A DNA stretch of 64,000 bases from Cercis canadensis (taxonomy: Eukaryota > Streptophyta > Magnoliopsida > Fabales > Fabaceae), in assembly GCA_003255065.1 (NCBI GenBank), contig QAOA01001300.1:988844-1052843 (forward strand). The letters are read 5' to 3'. Position 1 is the first letter of the stretch, and the number at the start of each line of letters is the position of its first letter. This document shows positions 23,087 to 35,732 of this stretch, piece by piece. The position numbers and the translations under genes are program-made. The notes beneath the pieces were generated by a model that worked only from the letters and a program-made list of their open reading frames with translations, was not told the DNA's origin and ran no database searches.

Positions 23087-24280
23087 TTGAGTTTTATAGT
23101 CAATGTAAAACTCTATTATCATTAAATAGATAAATGTAAGATTATTAAATAATTAAATTATTTTACTTAAAATAAATATTTGACTCTATCTTTTTGTTCG
23201 ATGTGAAAAACTTTTTGACCTTTGATTCATACTTTTTTTGCAAAATAAAAAAAAAAAAAGATTGAGATAAGTTTAACTTTAGCTTTTAAATTAATTGTTA
23301 AAGAGTTTTCAAAAGTTTTTTTAATTCTTGATACTATGTAATTCAATGATTGTGTAACAGTAAAACTCTTTATATAATATCATAAATTCAGTTTATAATA
23401 AGCTTCAATAATTATTTTCATTATAAGATAATTATCCAATTTTTTAAGATTAAATCTATAATAAGTAAAAAGTATTTCCTTCATTTAATCTCAAACATTC
23501 TAAATTGAATATTCTAATTTATCTTCGTGTCAATCGAGGTCACAAATTACTAGCAGAAATACATGTGACCTGATGTAATGGCAATATGTCCATGCTTCAT
23601 GGCACAGCATGAAACATGTTTGAGGCACACTAATATTTTTCCAAGCCACATATATATATATTTACAAATTAGGCTACATTTAATATGATTATTTAATTGT
23701 AAACATTTGAAATTACATTTTAGTAGAAGAATGTATAGAAGTTTAAATCTAAGTCCAAGTCTACAATACCTATTGATGAAAATGGGTACCGGTGCAAATG
23801 GTAATAAATGGCTAAGATTAAGCCACATGTATATTTCAGATTTGATGACTTGATATTAACTATAAATAGTTAATTATATTTTGGCCCAAAAAAATTTATG
23901 TATTTACATTTATTTCTCCATTAACCAAAAACATACACCATGCTCTTCTTTCTCGCTCTTTCCCTCTCTCTCTCTCTCCCCCTCTCTCTACTCAGATTTT
24001 GACCTCGCAGAGGCTCTCATTCTCTGCAGTTTCCACCCACTTCCTTGCCGGTGATGCTTCTCCAGAACCCCACAAAAACTCACTTCTTCACTTCCCCAGA
24101 ACCTGTTTCCTTCTTCTCTCCCTGACTCCAATGTCATATGGGACAAGTACTCCTGCAAGAGCTTCGATTGCCTTAATTGGCAAAATCCCAATATGGGTTT
24201 CAACCTATCAGCAATTGCTGCAAAATTCATCGTGAAACCAGCAAATTCATGAGCTACAAATCTAAATTGGATCTCCCAAT
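23087..24280. other. AT-rich spacer upstream of the RING pseudogene
   Basis: No gene recognised. A CT-rich run at about 23955-23985 could be a leader remnant of the RING gene copy. A 26-bp near-identical direct repeat (CAGCAATTGCTGCAAA core) occurs near 24208 and 24281. Confidence 0.4.
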
Positions 24281-24889
24281 TCAGCAATTGCTGCAAAGTC
24301 ATCGTGGGCGAATACAACTAGGCAACCTAATCGAAGACAAAAATTCAATTTCTTTAAGCCAAGCGTAGCCATTGTAATGGGCGTTACGACTAGCATGCTT
24401 CCTCTTACCTTTCCCTTCCTTCTCTATGCCAAACACTGCAAGCACGGGAATGTTACTACTCTCTCGGGGTTTAGGAGGAACCAAAATTCAAGAGGGCCAC
24501 CAGCTTCCGCCGCAAGGAAGAACTCAGGCATTGACCGTGTTGTGATTGAGTCCTTACCCATTTTCAAATTCGCATCGCTAAGCGGGGAAAAGGATGGTCT
24601 TGAATGTGCTATTTGCCTCACAAGGTTTTAGTCCACGGAAGTTCTCAGATTACTTCCCAAATGTAAACATGCTTTTCAGGTTGAATGTGTGGATACATGG
24701 CTGGACACACATTCCACTTGCCCGCTTTGTCGCTACCGGGTCGACCCAGAAGACATTCTTATCGTGGAAGATGACAAGATTTTGTGCCATAATCAACCAA
24801 TTCCGGCCGTTCAAGAAGATCCTGACCTGGAAGACACTGACATTGAGATCGAAACAAACGATGGCTGTGGGACAGCGGCGCTAGCATGA
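24281..24889 (+). pseudogene. ATL-type RING-H2 E3 ligase pseudogene
   Basis: The frame encodes a membrane segment (FKPSVAIVMG onward), the ATL motif region GIDRVVIESLPIFKF and a RING domain in the order typical of ATL ubiquitin ligases (ATL42/43-like). A TAG at 24629-24631 interrupts the RING right after CAICLTRF. The same frame resumes with [15 protein letters not shown] and ends at 24889. The second zinc-binding histidine of the CxHxxHxxC core is Gln (KHAFQVEC instead of KHAFHVEC). The signal-peptide end is not recognisable and the C-terminal part is shorter than in ATL42-type proteins. A nonsense codon plus a lost zinc ligand argues for a dead gene copy. The left limit is approximate. Confidence 0.8.
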
Positions 24890-27035
24890 CGGTCAAAAAA
24901 TTGAAATATCTGCAAAATTGATTTTTTGGGGTCAATGCATAATTTTATAAAAATATTGGGTCATATCGCTTCATTTCTTAAAACTGGTTCTTCAGGTAGC
25001 ATTAAACACAATCTGGACCATTAAATGAAAATCCAACATTTATAAAAAGACTTTGTAGTGGTGCCCTTTTTCATCAATGGGTATTGTAGACTTGACCTAA
25101 ATCTAATATCCCTTGAAAACATTTGAGAAGTGAAATGACCAATTTGAAAAGGAAAAAATGTGAAATGTTACCAGTTAAAAATGTTAGTTGAGTTTATTAT
25201 AGTATACTAAATACATTATAATTTTTTTTTTCGGTTTCAGTTACTACTTACCATAATTGTTTTTTGACTTAATTACAATTTTAGTCATTCTATTTTAATA
25301 ACTTGAATTTTTTTTGTCCCTCTTATTTAAAAAGAAACAATTTTAAGACAAAGTCAATATCTAAAAAGAGATTATATCATTTTAAGACAAAGACAACAAC
25401 ATCCTACCGGCTAACCAATTAAATCATTAGTCTATTATAAAATTTGATGTCCAATGGACCAATACCTTGGACCATTTCATTCATTCATATTCTTTCTGTT
25501 ATATTTTTAATTTTTAATTATGATTCTGGATTCTACGTATTGAAAGTTATTAAATGATTTCCTTATCACATAACGCAAAGCCACAGATTAATTTGAGAAT
25601 ATGAAGCGCAAAGCGTAGCAATCTAACTTTGTGAAATGTGCATGATATTTTGTTTTGTGGACATATATGATCCGAAAACGATGCAGTTTTATATGCTTCA
25701 CTAGTTGTGTCATAATCAATGATCGTATATAAAATGCTGATAAAGGTTAACTCAATTTCACTTTCATTGGTGCCTGTCAAAGAAACAAGTGGGATCAGAG
25801 TACCAATAATGATAAAACCTGCATTTGACATTCTGCTTTAAATTAATTATCTTCAAATTGCGTTCAAGATTACGAATAAAATCATTAATTTAATATTAGA
25901 GATAAGGTAGAGTTTAAGCCATGAAAAAAAATAAAAAAATAAGAGATGAGAGAGGTGTTATTTAACTTTATCACTTGGCAGAAATGGCTTGAGGGATTAG
26001 ACTTGCATCAATAAAATACAGTCACGTCTAATGTTAATGCATTGTTTGGATACTTGGAGAGATTTTGTAAGGAAAAAAAGATTTGAATAATTTTGAAGAA
26101 AGAAAAGGAAGGGATAATGGGTAATCCCTCGCCAAAAGATGAAGAGGAAATTGATATGCATCCCTTCCACCGGTCCTACTCCTACTGTTTTGTGTCATGC
26201 TCTCATTTATAGTTATACCAAACAAGGTGAACAAGTCTCCACACTCTTCCATTCCTTTTTTTGTTTCCCTATTAAATTCTTTCTCTTGTCAAACCAAGCA
26301 AAGCCTATGTTTTAATTTAATGCACCGCCAATGAATTAGGAATTCAATTAATTTTTTGCTGTTTACTTTATTTTTCAATTTATTATGGTGGGTGTTAGAA
26401 CCTGACATAAAAAATCTACTAGTACTAAAAATAAGTATTTTCTAAGTAATTGTGTAAGATATTATTAATTAAAATACTCATTATCGTTATATTGTTACCA
26501 CATATAAATTGTGGAATTATTCTGTGGTTATTAAGTTTAAATATAAACAAAATAATCACATAACGTGAAGGTATATTGATTATTTCACATTTTATGTCAA
26601 GTTTTAACACTTAATAATAATAAACTCTTTAATTTTTGTAATATCATTTATAATAGCATCTTAATTTAACCGATTAGCCTTAAATTTGTTGGTTACATAA
26701 TAGTGCATTAATTTAAAGTTTTAACTTCTTACAAATTATTTAAACTCCTCGCAACTAGGCCGTATCTAATAGCTTTCGAATAGCCGTCAATGAAACTTAC
26801 CTACAGGGTTCAGTACATGCATGGAACATGATAAACACGTACATTAATTGTATATTACTAGCCTTATTCTTCAAATCCGTGTCAAGACACGGTTTCATTT
26901 TTTTTCTTCACACATAAACTAATAATGAAGAGAAATTTCCAGCCAAGAAAAATAAACTAAATCTCGGGGAAAAATCCAAAAGAAAGCAGCCCACACAGAA
27001 AAACTGAAAATTTTCTTGACCAGGTTAAGAATTCC
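24890..27035. other. AT-rich spacer
   Basis: No coding region is supported. Stretches such as 25261-25400 resemble the low-complexity ends of old plant transposons, but I cannot define element boundaries. Confidence 0.4.
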
Positions 27036-28150
27036 AAATAAGACATTCCTTCAGGAAAACGGCTTTTATTGGTTTTCTTGTTTGTACTCGAGAGAGTTTC
27101 CATTCATAGAATTTTCTCTATTGCATCAAAAGGAAAATCAATCATATGTGATCTCTTGCGAACTTTATGAGCAGTTTCTGTGGTTCGAAAGCAATTAGAA
27201 AACGATAATCATGTGAGATGCATGCGCAAATAGGCACTACCCACGAGAAAGCACCAATAGAATTTTTGAAAAGCCGCTTTTGAGGAATTTTCTTCATTCA
27301 CACTTCAACATGTTTGCTTTTAGTCTTTTACTTAAAAATAGTCAGAAACAGAAATGGAAGTAAAAATGATTAATGAGAAGCAATCACCCAAACTAATGAT
27401 TTAAGAGAAATGTATTAGCAGAAAAAAAACAATGAGAGAGATGCAGTAGAAGTAGGCAAGTAATTATAATTGTAGCCTTACTTAACCATGTTTGGAAATC
27501 ACTTAAATTCTAAGTTTAAGCCTTAATTAATTCCAATTAAAGCTTCAAGGAAAACAGTTCCCACGGCTTTTTTGGTTTGTACATTACAGTTTCCCCATTC
27601 AGAAGGTCATTAAATTGTAGCAGAATAAAAGCCAAAGTTATCTGATGTTTTTATTAGCAACTTGTATATATGTTATGTGCTTGTTTGGAAGCATTAACAA
27701 GCCGACAGTCATGTAACCGTTACTAGCAGTTTCTGTGTTAGTACTTGAGAATTGAGATGTATGCAGAAATAGGTGGCACTCATGAGAAGCAAAAAGTAGC
27801 CTCTGATCAATTTAGTGAACATTACATGCATATATGTGCTCATGATGAGTAATGCCAAACTCACTCCAACTGCTAATCAATAAGAATCTAATAACCAGCA
27901 GAGATAAAAAGGAAAGTTTGATTCTAAGTAATTCCAACCTTCCAGGAAAACAGCACCTAGTGTTTTTCTTGCTTTTATGAACAAACAGGCCACATTCATC
28001 AGCCTTTTTGTACGGATCAGTAGCACTTGAAGTTCCTTCTTTAGGAGAAAAAAAGGGAAAAATGTAGAAAATGATAACCTATTTTAGGAAATTCTCTATT
28101 TCTCTTCCCAAAATTGTACGGATAGAACCAGGAGATATACATGCAGAATG
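27036..28150. repeat. Old, diverged triplicated non-coding repeat
   Basis: Three units of roughly 400-500 bp share two anchors in the same order. Anchor 1 is ATTCCAA...AGGAAAAC...TTTT(C/G)TTG at about 27036, 27530 and 27920. Anchor 2, present in full in units 1 and 2, is GAGATG(C/T)ATGC..AAATAGG..CACT near 27215 and 27755; a weaker match is near 28131. In units 1 and 3 the first anchor can fold as a small hairpin (CAGGAAAA pairing with TTTTCTTG). There is no open frame. Confidence 0.5.
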
Positions 28151-30553
28151 GTCTTAAACATGACCTAACCTAGCTTACTACTTCAACACCCATTTATGCT
28201 TTGTCAATTTTCTTTTCCCACAAGAAAAATTCATGCGTACGTGGAGAACCTTTAATTAGGGATGACAAATGGAGTATATAGAAAACAATGCAGGCGCATG
28301 ATACTTGACTTTAAACCCAGTTTCCTACACATCCCATGGAAACTTTTGTGGCTGTGTTATTGAATATTCCTGCATTGTCATTCTTGACATGAACATTCAC
28401 ATGTCTAGATTCAGCAAATTTCACAACTACGTCTACAAGCGAAGCAAAAACATTTAGAAGCTTGTCAGACAACCGGGTGACCATTCTCAGTTAGAAGACC
28501 AGCTGAGAACGATCCTCTGCGGTCCGATGAGCTCACTGAGCCAACCGAGCCATTAATCACGCTCTAGTCTCCCGGTCATAATTCATCTACCAAGCTTTGG
28601 TTCCTGTCTCCTTAGAACTCAAGGATACAGAGGTACGAGCCTATAGAACAGATCCTGTTCAAGTAAGGTCGTAACAGCTATACTTCTCTGCTCTTTTATA
28701 TAGTGTATTTTGGCATGTGTTGCAGACGATGTGGGATTTGTTCAATACTGCAATGACAAAAATACCCATTAACAGTTCTATGTTTGTTTACTCAATACAT
28801 TCAAGGGCAACAACGGTTTTACGCCACTTCATGCCATATTTATGCGACTCCATATACAATAGATTGCATCCTAGTACAAGTTATTAATCAGCATAATTAA
28901 TTTGTATGATTCTTTTCACAGACGCATCAAGGAGTGAGGTATTTCTCTGAGTTTCACGAGTGCATTGCTACTTACTTGATTACTGCTAATTATATGTATA
29001 GTTTCTTCAAGAACGGCATTTTGTTCATTTATGTCTTGAATCTTGTGAACAAAAAAAAAAAAAAAGCCTTTTACCGTTGACGAGAAAAATGACAGATTTT
29101 GAAGATGCTTCACCATTATCTAGTATCCTTGTCTTTGAAAAATCAGAGAAATCCAAATATAGTAAATCGTCCACAACATCTGATATACACTTTTTTTTGT
29201 GTGTTGTTTGGGGGGAAGGGGTGGTGGTTGAAGGAGGAAGTTTCTACTAGTGGACAAGTAAAGCATGAAAGGTGATAGTGATGATATGCCACTGAACGCA
29301 GGGGGTAATGATTCGCTGTAAAATTGCGTTGTAAACTCAATGGGGTGAAAGCTACTCTATGTTGCTTCCACTCTAGTGCCAAACACATACGCCAATACTG
29401 ATGCAACGGTCTGTGGTGATTGCAAGTTGCAAGGCACCCACCATCTGCTTTAAAAGCGCTTTTGTTACTTAAACATGGTAACAAAAATGGGAGATTGAAC
29501 ACTTTGAGTGAAATCAACAAAGCACTTCCCCCTTCCTTCCTCCAAATTACTTAATCAATGCAATCTCTCCTTCATAATCCTCATGTATGGTGGATGACTC
29601 TAACATTGCACAATTATCTAAAAACACTGTCCGGCCACAAGAATCACATGCTTCATTTAAGACGTAATCACAAGATCAGTCTTAAGTTTCTGATTCTAAA
29701 GTTTGTTTCAGAAGGCCGGTAGACCATTCGATTGTATGTAACATGCATGAAACAGATCTAAATGAAACAGGTAAAAAGATCCACAGAACATAATGATGAC
29801 ACTAATAAGGCCTAGCAATGCAGTAGTGGAATAAGGACTTAGCTTGGGAGACACGAGCATCTAGTATCTGCTGTATTCCAACAGTTCACAACTAGTTTGG
29901 AATTAACATAATTGGATTGAAGGTTGCATATCCAAGTAAAAATTTCATCTCTCATTGAAAAATAGATATAATCGAACTGCAACTGGTTAACTTGAAATCG
30001 GATTGTCTAACAAGCATAAGGTAACATAAGAGAGACTTAAAACACAAATTACTTCATCTTCAAAGCGGTGAATGTGAAAGAAAATAGTGACATTTGCATT
30101 GGTCATTGATCAGCTCTTAGAGGTAAAGAATGATCCAAGACTTGAATTAACAGAATCAATATGGGACAATTTCATAAGCAAGAGAATTGCTTATACACAA
30201 TTTCCTATAACTCCTGTTTCAGTTATAGGCTCCATTGACAATAATTTGTTTTTCAAAAATAATACAGCTATTCACAACAGCTTCAAATTGCATAAAATGA
30301 GATAATGAACATTATTTCAAGGTGAAGATGAAGATTGTCTCAGAGCCTCTGAATTCGAACTTGATAAAATTAAGGTTATAAATGATACAGAAATAGATAA
30401 AAACATATGCTAAACCCTTTATTCATAATACAGAACACTGTCCACCTAAACGATTGCAATGAATTCTCACCCACGAGATGAAGCACCACACCAAGAAAAG
30501 GCATCCTAGAACGAACATTCTTGAAATGTAAGAAAAAACCCACCTCTGTATAC
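28151..30553. other. Spacer downstream of VHA-D
   Basis: The part at about 28380-28720 is less AT-rich than its surroundings and holds a 57-codon minus-strand frame (28311-28484) that I do not recognise; it may be a transposon or gene remnant. Nothing else is supported. Confidence 0.35.
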
Positions 30554-31342
30554 TCAGAAAATGATATCTTCATCTTTCTCCGCTGCCACAGACAAGAAGT
30601 TGTGAGCTGCATTCATCGAAATTCCTTTCTGCAATGAAATCTTCCCAGCAACCTGTTCCTCAGCAAACTTCTTAGCTGACTCCATCTGCCTCTGAATTTC
30701 TCTCTTCTTATACCCCTGAATCTTCTTCAACCTAAAGAAATCCTCTCTTTCTAGCTCATCCAACTCTCCCTTAATATAACTAATAGTATTCTCCAATCTG
30801 GGCTTGACCACATTTTCAAGTGCATTCACTCTCCGGTTAGTCGTCTTGATAGCCTCATCAAGTGTCAAGAACGATGTCTGAAGTGAAGCAAGCTCAACAA
30901 GAACTTCAATTGCCTTAACATAAGCAGCACGGCACTGCTGAACTTGTTGGCCACCTCTTGCCAACCCAGTGAGGTCATTCTTGGTGATCTCACCATCACT
31001 GATGTACTCAAACTTGGGGAGCTTAACGCCAGCAACATTCTCTTGTCGAGACCGAACCTTGAGTGATGCATCTCGAACGTTCTCGAGCACTATGTGCTTG
31101 ATGTTGTCACCAGCAACGTACTTGGCTTCGGTTAAAGCAAAGGAAGAAGTTTTCATGATCTCCCCCATTGATTCCTTGGTGGAGACTATGTTTTTCAGGA
31201 TCTGACGGAATTGCACAGTCAAAGCATCACTCTTCTTCTTGAGCAGAGCGTGGCCTCGAGTAGCTCCCACGAGGCGAGCTTTCACCACTCCAAGCGTTGT
31301 CACTGTGGGCACCACATTGAGACGCTGGCTTTGCCCCGACAT
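30554..31342 (-). CDS. VHA-D: V-type proton ATPase subunit D
   Basis: Subunit D is part of the central rotor stalk of the vacuolar H+-ATPase (V1 sector). It couples ATP hydrolysis to proton pumping into the vacuole, Golgi and endosomes. The frame encodes 262 residues with no intron, the usual plant length (about 261). The N-terminus MSGQSQRLNVVPT, the GHALLKKKSDAL motif and the long heptad-rich helices at both ends are typical: this family folds as an antiparallel coiled coil. The coding region is fully intact. The leader probably runs to about 31740, where a GA microsatellite occurs; a leader intron is possible but not shown. Confidence 0.96.
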   Translation of the reverse strand: MSGQSQRLNVVPTVTTLGVVKARLVGATRGHALLKKKSDALTVQFRQILKNIVSTKESMGEIMKTSSFALTEAKYVAGDNIKHIVLENVRDASLKVRSRQENVAGVKLPKFEYISDGEITKNDLTGLARGGQQVQQCRAAYVKAIEVLVELASLQTSFLTLDEAIKTTNRRVNALENVVKPRLENTISYIKGELDELEREDFFRLKKIQGYKKREIQRQMESAKKFAEEQVAGKISLQKGISMNAAHNFLSVAAEKDEDIIF

Positions 31343-31734
31343 CTTTTCCCTAAAGATCTAATCTAGACAAAAGGAAAAGAATATTAAATTCCCAGAATTT
31401 TCTCCGTTCAAAGTTAAACAATTCACAGGGGTTTGATCACGATTTCAAACTGCTTCAAACGATTAAATTTTTGAACTTGAAATAAAAGCACATGAACTGA
31501 AATTCATCCACAGAAAATCAGATACCAACTTGAGCAATACATGAATTAAAATTTGCATACATATCGATGGGTATGTGAAAAAAAAAAATCAAATTGAAGC
31601 GATGAGATTGAGATTGTTTTTACTGAAATTAACAGAAGAAGATAATGAAGCAGAGTAGAATTTCAGAGGAGGGTGTGGACGGAGAATTACCTTTCAGACA
31701 AGAAGCTCGCTGTTCGGAGATCGAGAAGACAGTA

Positions 31735-31759
31735 CGAGAGAGAGAGAGAGAGAGAGAGA
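31735..31759. repeat. GA dinucleotide microsatellite, probably in VHA-D leader/promoter
   Basis: About 12 GA repeats, about 0.4 kb upstream of the VHA-D ATG. GA/CT runs near transcription starts are common in plants. It is likely length-polymorphic. Confidence 0.7.
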
Positions 31760-32104
31760 AGAGGAGGAGGAAGAGAGAGAAAGAGGGGTTTGATGGGCGA
31801 GTTGGACCAGATGGGTGATATTATTATTTTTAAATTTTGGGTCGGAGATGGAGTTGAACGTAATTTGGGGACGGCCTTATTGGGCTGAGATTATTTTTTT
31901 GAAAAGTGGAGAAGCATATTGGGCTAAAAATTTCAGTTGAGAAAAGGATGATAAAAATTATTTGAAAAGTAATAAATATTAGAATAGAATATCGGTACTC
32001 GTATCCTCGCACAAAAAGGAAAATGGAAATCATATAATGGATTTCTATTTTAGTTTCTATTTGGCTTAAAAGATTATCTTATCTAACACCATCAAATTTA
32101 TCCC

Positions 32105-32889
32105 TCTGGACTATTGATTGTTGGTGTGCAAGAGAGAAAATAAATATCCTGTTGGACTAATATTATTTAAATGTTATATATATATATATATATATATTGT
32201 GGTTTAAATTTGAAGCATAATTGTCCTGACCCATGAATTATATTGGTTATTTGTGGCTGTGCTACTGCAATCTGTCTACATGGAAACTAAAGTGGATCTG
32301 AAGAACAATTGTTGACCCAGTCAGTATCCATCTTTTAATTAAGACATACAAAAATTCTTGACATTGAGAAATGATGGAAAGTTTTAAATGCAGTAGCTTA
32401 TTTAAGGCATGATCTGAAGCTTGAATTGGCATAACCTTTTGTCTCCATGGAAAATCGTATTAGTACGTAGTCTCAAGAATAACATGAAACTTGTGCTTGT
32501 CNTCTGGACTATTGATTGTTGGTGTGCAAGAGAGAAAATAAATATCCTGTTGGACTAATATTATTTAAATGTTATATATATATATTGTGGTTTAAATTTG
32601 AAGCATAATTGTCCTGACCCATGAATTATATTGCTTATTTGTGGCTGTGCTACTGCAATCTGTCTACATGGAAACTAAAGTGGATCTGAAGAACAATTGT
32701 TGACCCAGTCACTATCCATCTTTTAATTAAGACATACAAAAATTCTTGACATTGAGAAATGATGGAAAGTTTTAAATGCAGTAGCTTATTTAAGGCATGA
32801 TCTGAAGCTTGAATTGGCATAACCTTTTGTCTCCATGGAAAATCGTATTAGTACGTAGTCTCAAGAATAACATGAAACTTGTGCTTGTC
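32105..32889. repeat. Unmerged contig overlap around N at 32502 (397/387 bp)
   Basis: Copy 1 is 32105-32501 and copy 2 is 32503-32889. They differ by a TA-repeat length (about 10 bp) and at least two substitutions. Both contain the start region of the beta-galactosidase copy: the first copy carries its ATG and a few codons, then stops at the N. Confidence 0.9.
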
Positions 32890-35064
32890 CTTATGGTGAG
32901 TTTAGCTCTGTTGAGCCTCACTTGTGCTTATGATGTTTCTTATGATTCACGTGCTCTGATCATCAATGGTCAACGCTGAATTATTTTAACTGGTTCAATT
33001 CACTATCCACGCAGCACTCCTGACATGTGGCCTGATTTAATTAAAAATGGAAAGGATGGTGGGTTTGATGCTATTGAAACTTACGTCTTTTGGGATCGGC
33101 ATGAGCCTGAGAAGGGGAAGTATGATTTCACAGGAAATTATGATCTTGTGAGATTCCTCAAGAATGTTCAAGATGCTGGATTGTATGCTATTCTACGAAT
33201 TGGTACATATGTTTGTGCAGAATGGAGCTATGGTGGTTTTTCTGTGTGGCTACACAACATGCCAGGAATTCAACTAAGGACAGACAACGAAGTTTACAAG
33301 AAGGAAATGGAGACATTCACAACAAAGATTGTGAACTTGATGAAAGAGGCCAAGATGTTTGCATCTCAAGGAGGACCTATAATCTTAGCTCAAATTGAGA
33401 ATGAGTATGGGAACATCATGGAAAAATATGGTGAAGCAGGGAAGTCTTATATCAAATGGTGTGCTCAAATGGCTGTTGCTCAAAACATTGGCGTTCCATG
33501 GATTATGTGCCAACAATCAGATGCTCCTCAACCCATGATTAACACTTGCAATGGCTATTACTGTGATCAATTTACACCAAACAATCCAAAAAGTCCCAAA
33601 ATGTGGACTGAGAATTGGATTGGATGGTTCAAAAACTGGGGTGGCCCTGATCCTCACAGAACTGCTGAAGATTGTGCCTATGGCATTGCAAGGTTCTACC
33701 AAACTGGTGGGATTCTGATGAATTACTACATGTACCATGGAGGAACCAACTTTGGGCGCACAGCAGGTGGTCCATACATCACAACCTATTATGATTATGA
33801 CGCGCCGCTAGACGAATATGGCCATTTGAATCAACCCAAATGGGGGCATCTCCAGAAACTCCATGAATCACTTAAAGTGGGAGAAAAGGTTCTGACCAGT
33901 GGAGCTGGAACCACAACCAAAGTTGGTGGAGCTGATCTCACCACTTATACCAACAATGCTACAGGGGAGACGTTCTGCTTCTTGAGCAACACAAACGCAA
34001 ATCAGGATGCCAATGTTGATTTGCAGGGTGCTGGCAAGTTCTCTGTGCCTGCATGGTCAGTGAGTATCCTTCAGAATTGCACAAAGGAAATCTACAATAC
34101 TGCAAAGATCAGCAGCCAAGGCTCTCCGTTGGGCAAGCAAAAGAGCAGCAATAAAATCCCACTCGATTGGGTGTGGTTAACTGAACCAAAGAAAATAAAA
34201 ACGCAATGGAAAGAAAATCGTCTTCTTGAGCAGAAAACCGTTACCGTGGATGCCAGTAACCACTTGTGGTACACCACAACATTCAACATTGATGATCCAG
34301 CATCCTGGAATAATGCAACTATTAATGTCAACACCAAAGGCCACCTTCTTCATGCATTTGTTAACAAGAGAATTGTGGGTTCTCAATGGGCTACTACGGC
34401 TGGCAAATACGAGTTCACGTTTCAGAAGCCTGTTTCTCATTTGAAGAAAGGGGCTAACACTCTTGCCTTGCTTAGTACCACAGTGGGTTTGGCAAATTAT
34501 GGTGCTTTCTTTGATACAACACCCGTTGGTCTAGTCAATGGCTCAGTTCAATTAATTGGATCAGGGAATACCAAGTTGGATTTAACATCAAATGAATGGT
34601 TATATAAGGTTGGTTTAACTGGTGAGTCAAAACTTTATCATGATCCAAACCATAGCTCAAAATATAAGTGGAAGGAAGGGTTTGTTACAGGAAAAGCTTT
34701 GACATAGTACATGGCTCATTTTCAATCGCCTTCTGGGACAGATCCAGTGGTGGTAGACTTATCAGGATTGGGAAAAGGCCATGCTTGGATCAATGGCCAT
34801 AGCATTGGTCGCTATTGGCCTTCTAACATGGCTAAGAATGATGGTTGCACTGCAGAATGTGATTACCGTGGTGAATACAAGGCTGAAAAGTGCCAATTCA
34901 ATTGTGGGAATTCATCCCAGAGATACTATCATATTCCTAGATCATTCTTGAAACCTGCTGCTGACAATTCTCTGATTTTGTTTGAAGAAATTGGGGGAGA
35001 CCCATCTAACGTCGCTTTCCTAACAGTTTCAGGAGCAAATGATGCCCAAGCGCAACCACACTAG
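32872..35064 (+). pseudogene. Beta-galactosidase (GH35) retrocopy with two nonsense codons
   Basis: One frame runs 731 codons without any intron or frameshift but with TGA at 32977-32979 (codon 36) and TAG at 34705-34707. The first stop falls after INGQR, where family members have a second Arg (INGQRR). The second replaces the Trp of a TWY-type motif. The parts are otherwise complete: a signal peptide (MKLVLVLMVSLALL), the GH35 signature GGPIILAQIENEYG with the acid/base Glu, the nucleophile region MWTENWIGWF, and the C-terminal jelly-roll region ending near YYHIPRSFL. Plant BGAL genes normally have many introns, so an intronless full-length copy implies reverse transcription of an mRNA. No poly(A) tail or flanking repeat was found. 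Substrate in the parent family: terminal beta-galactosyl residues of cell-wall pectin, in the apoplast. If the stops are real it cannot make a full enzyme. Confidence 0.88.
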
Positions 35065-35732
35065 TTCAATTACCCAAGGTCACTCGTGCTAAGCTCATTT
35101 TGATTCATGGAAACATTTTTCTTTATAGCCTATGGATTTATTTGTTTTAAAAAATTATATTTCTACATTTCTCACTCACCTCTTTGCATATATAGAAAAA
35201 TTTGAGTCATACAAAAAGAATTTAAGCATGTTCCATGAGTCCAATTAAACTTAAATACTAATGCTACCAAAGTGTGTATGTGTAAAAAAGAAATGTATAA
35301 AAAATAGTGTAAATGTATCACTACCCTTTGTTTAAGACTTATTTTGGACCAATAATTGGCTCTAAATATTTAAAAGCAATGAAAGTAGAGTTTAATTGAA
35401 CAAGCACAAATATAACTAAGCTCAGAGGAAGTTAATCTTAGATCTAAAATATGACTGTTGAGTCTGTCTACTAAAAAAATAAACAAATAAAATAAAAGGA
35501 AAACATGAGGGCTGAATCATCCACTAAATTAGGTTAGGTTGATATCAGTTAATGCTCATAATATGAACAATTTTCAATACTTTGATTCAAGTCTCAATTT
35601 GCCGAAGAAAGTGTATAACTCTTTTTTGACTTAATTATTTATATTTATAGAAGATAGATTAATTAATATTTCTATAAACAAGTTAATTTTTTGAAGTGAG
35701 AATTATGATGGCTCATATGTTAACTCATTTAG
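35065..35732. other. Spacer downstream of the BGAL copy
   Basis: AT-rich. No gene, poly(A) tract or target-site repeat that would mark the end of the retrocopy is seen. Confidence 0.4.

Noticed and set aside
28311-28484. A 57-codon minus-strand frame (starts MVTRLSDKLLNVF) with an NDNAGIF motif reminiscent of short-chain dehydrogenases
   Set aside because: The motif match is a handful of residues, there is no Rossmann GxxxGxG or YxxxK site nearby, and no flanking exons. Too little to call a gene or a family.
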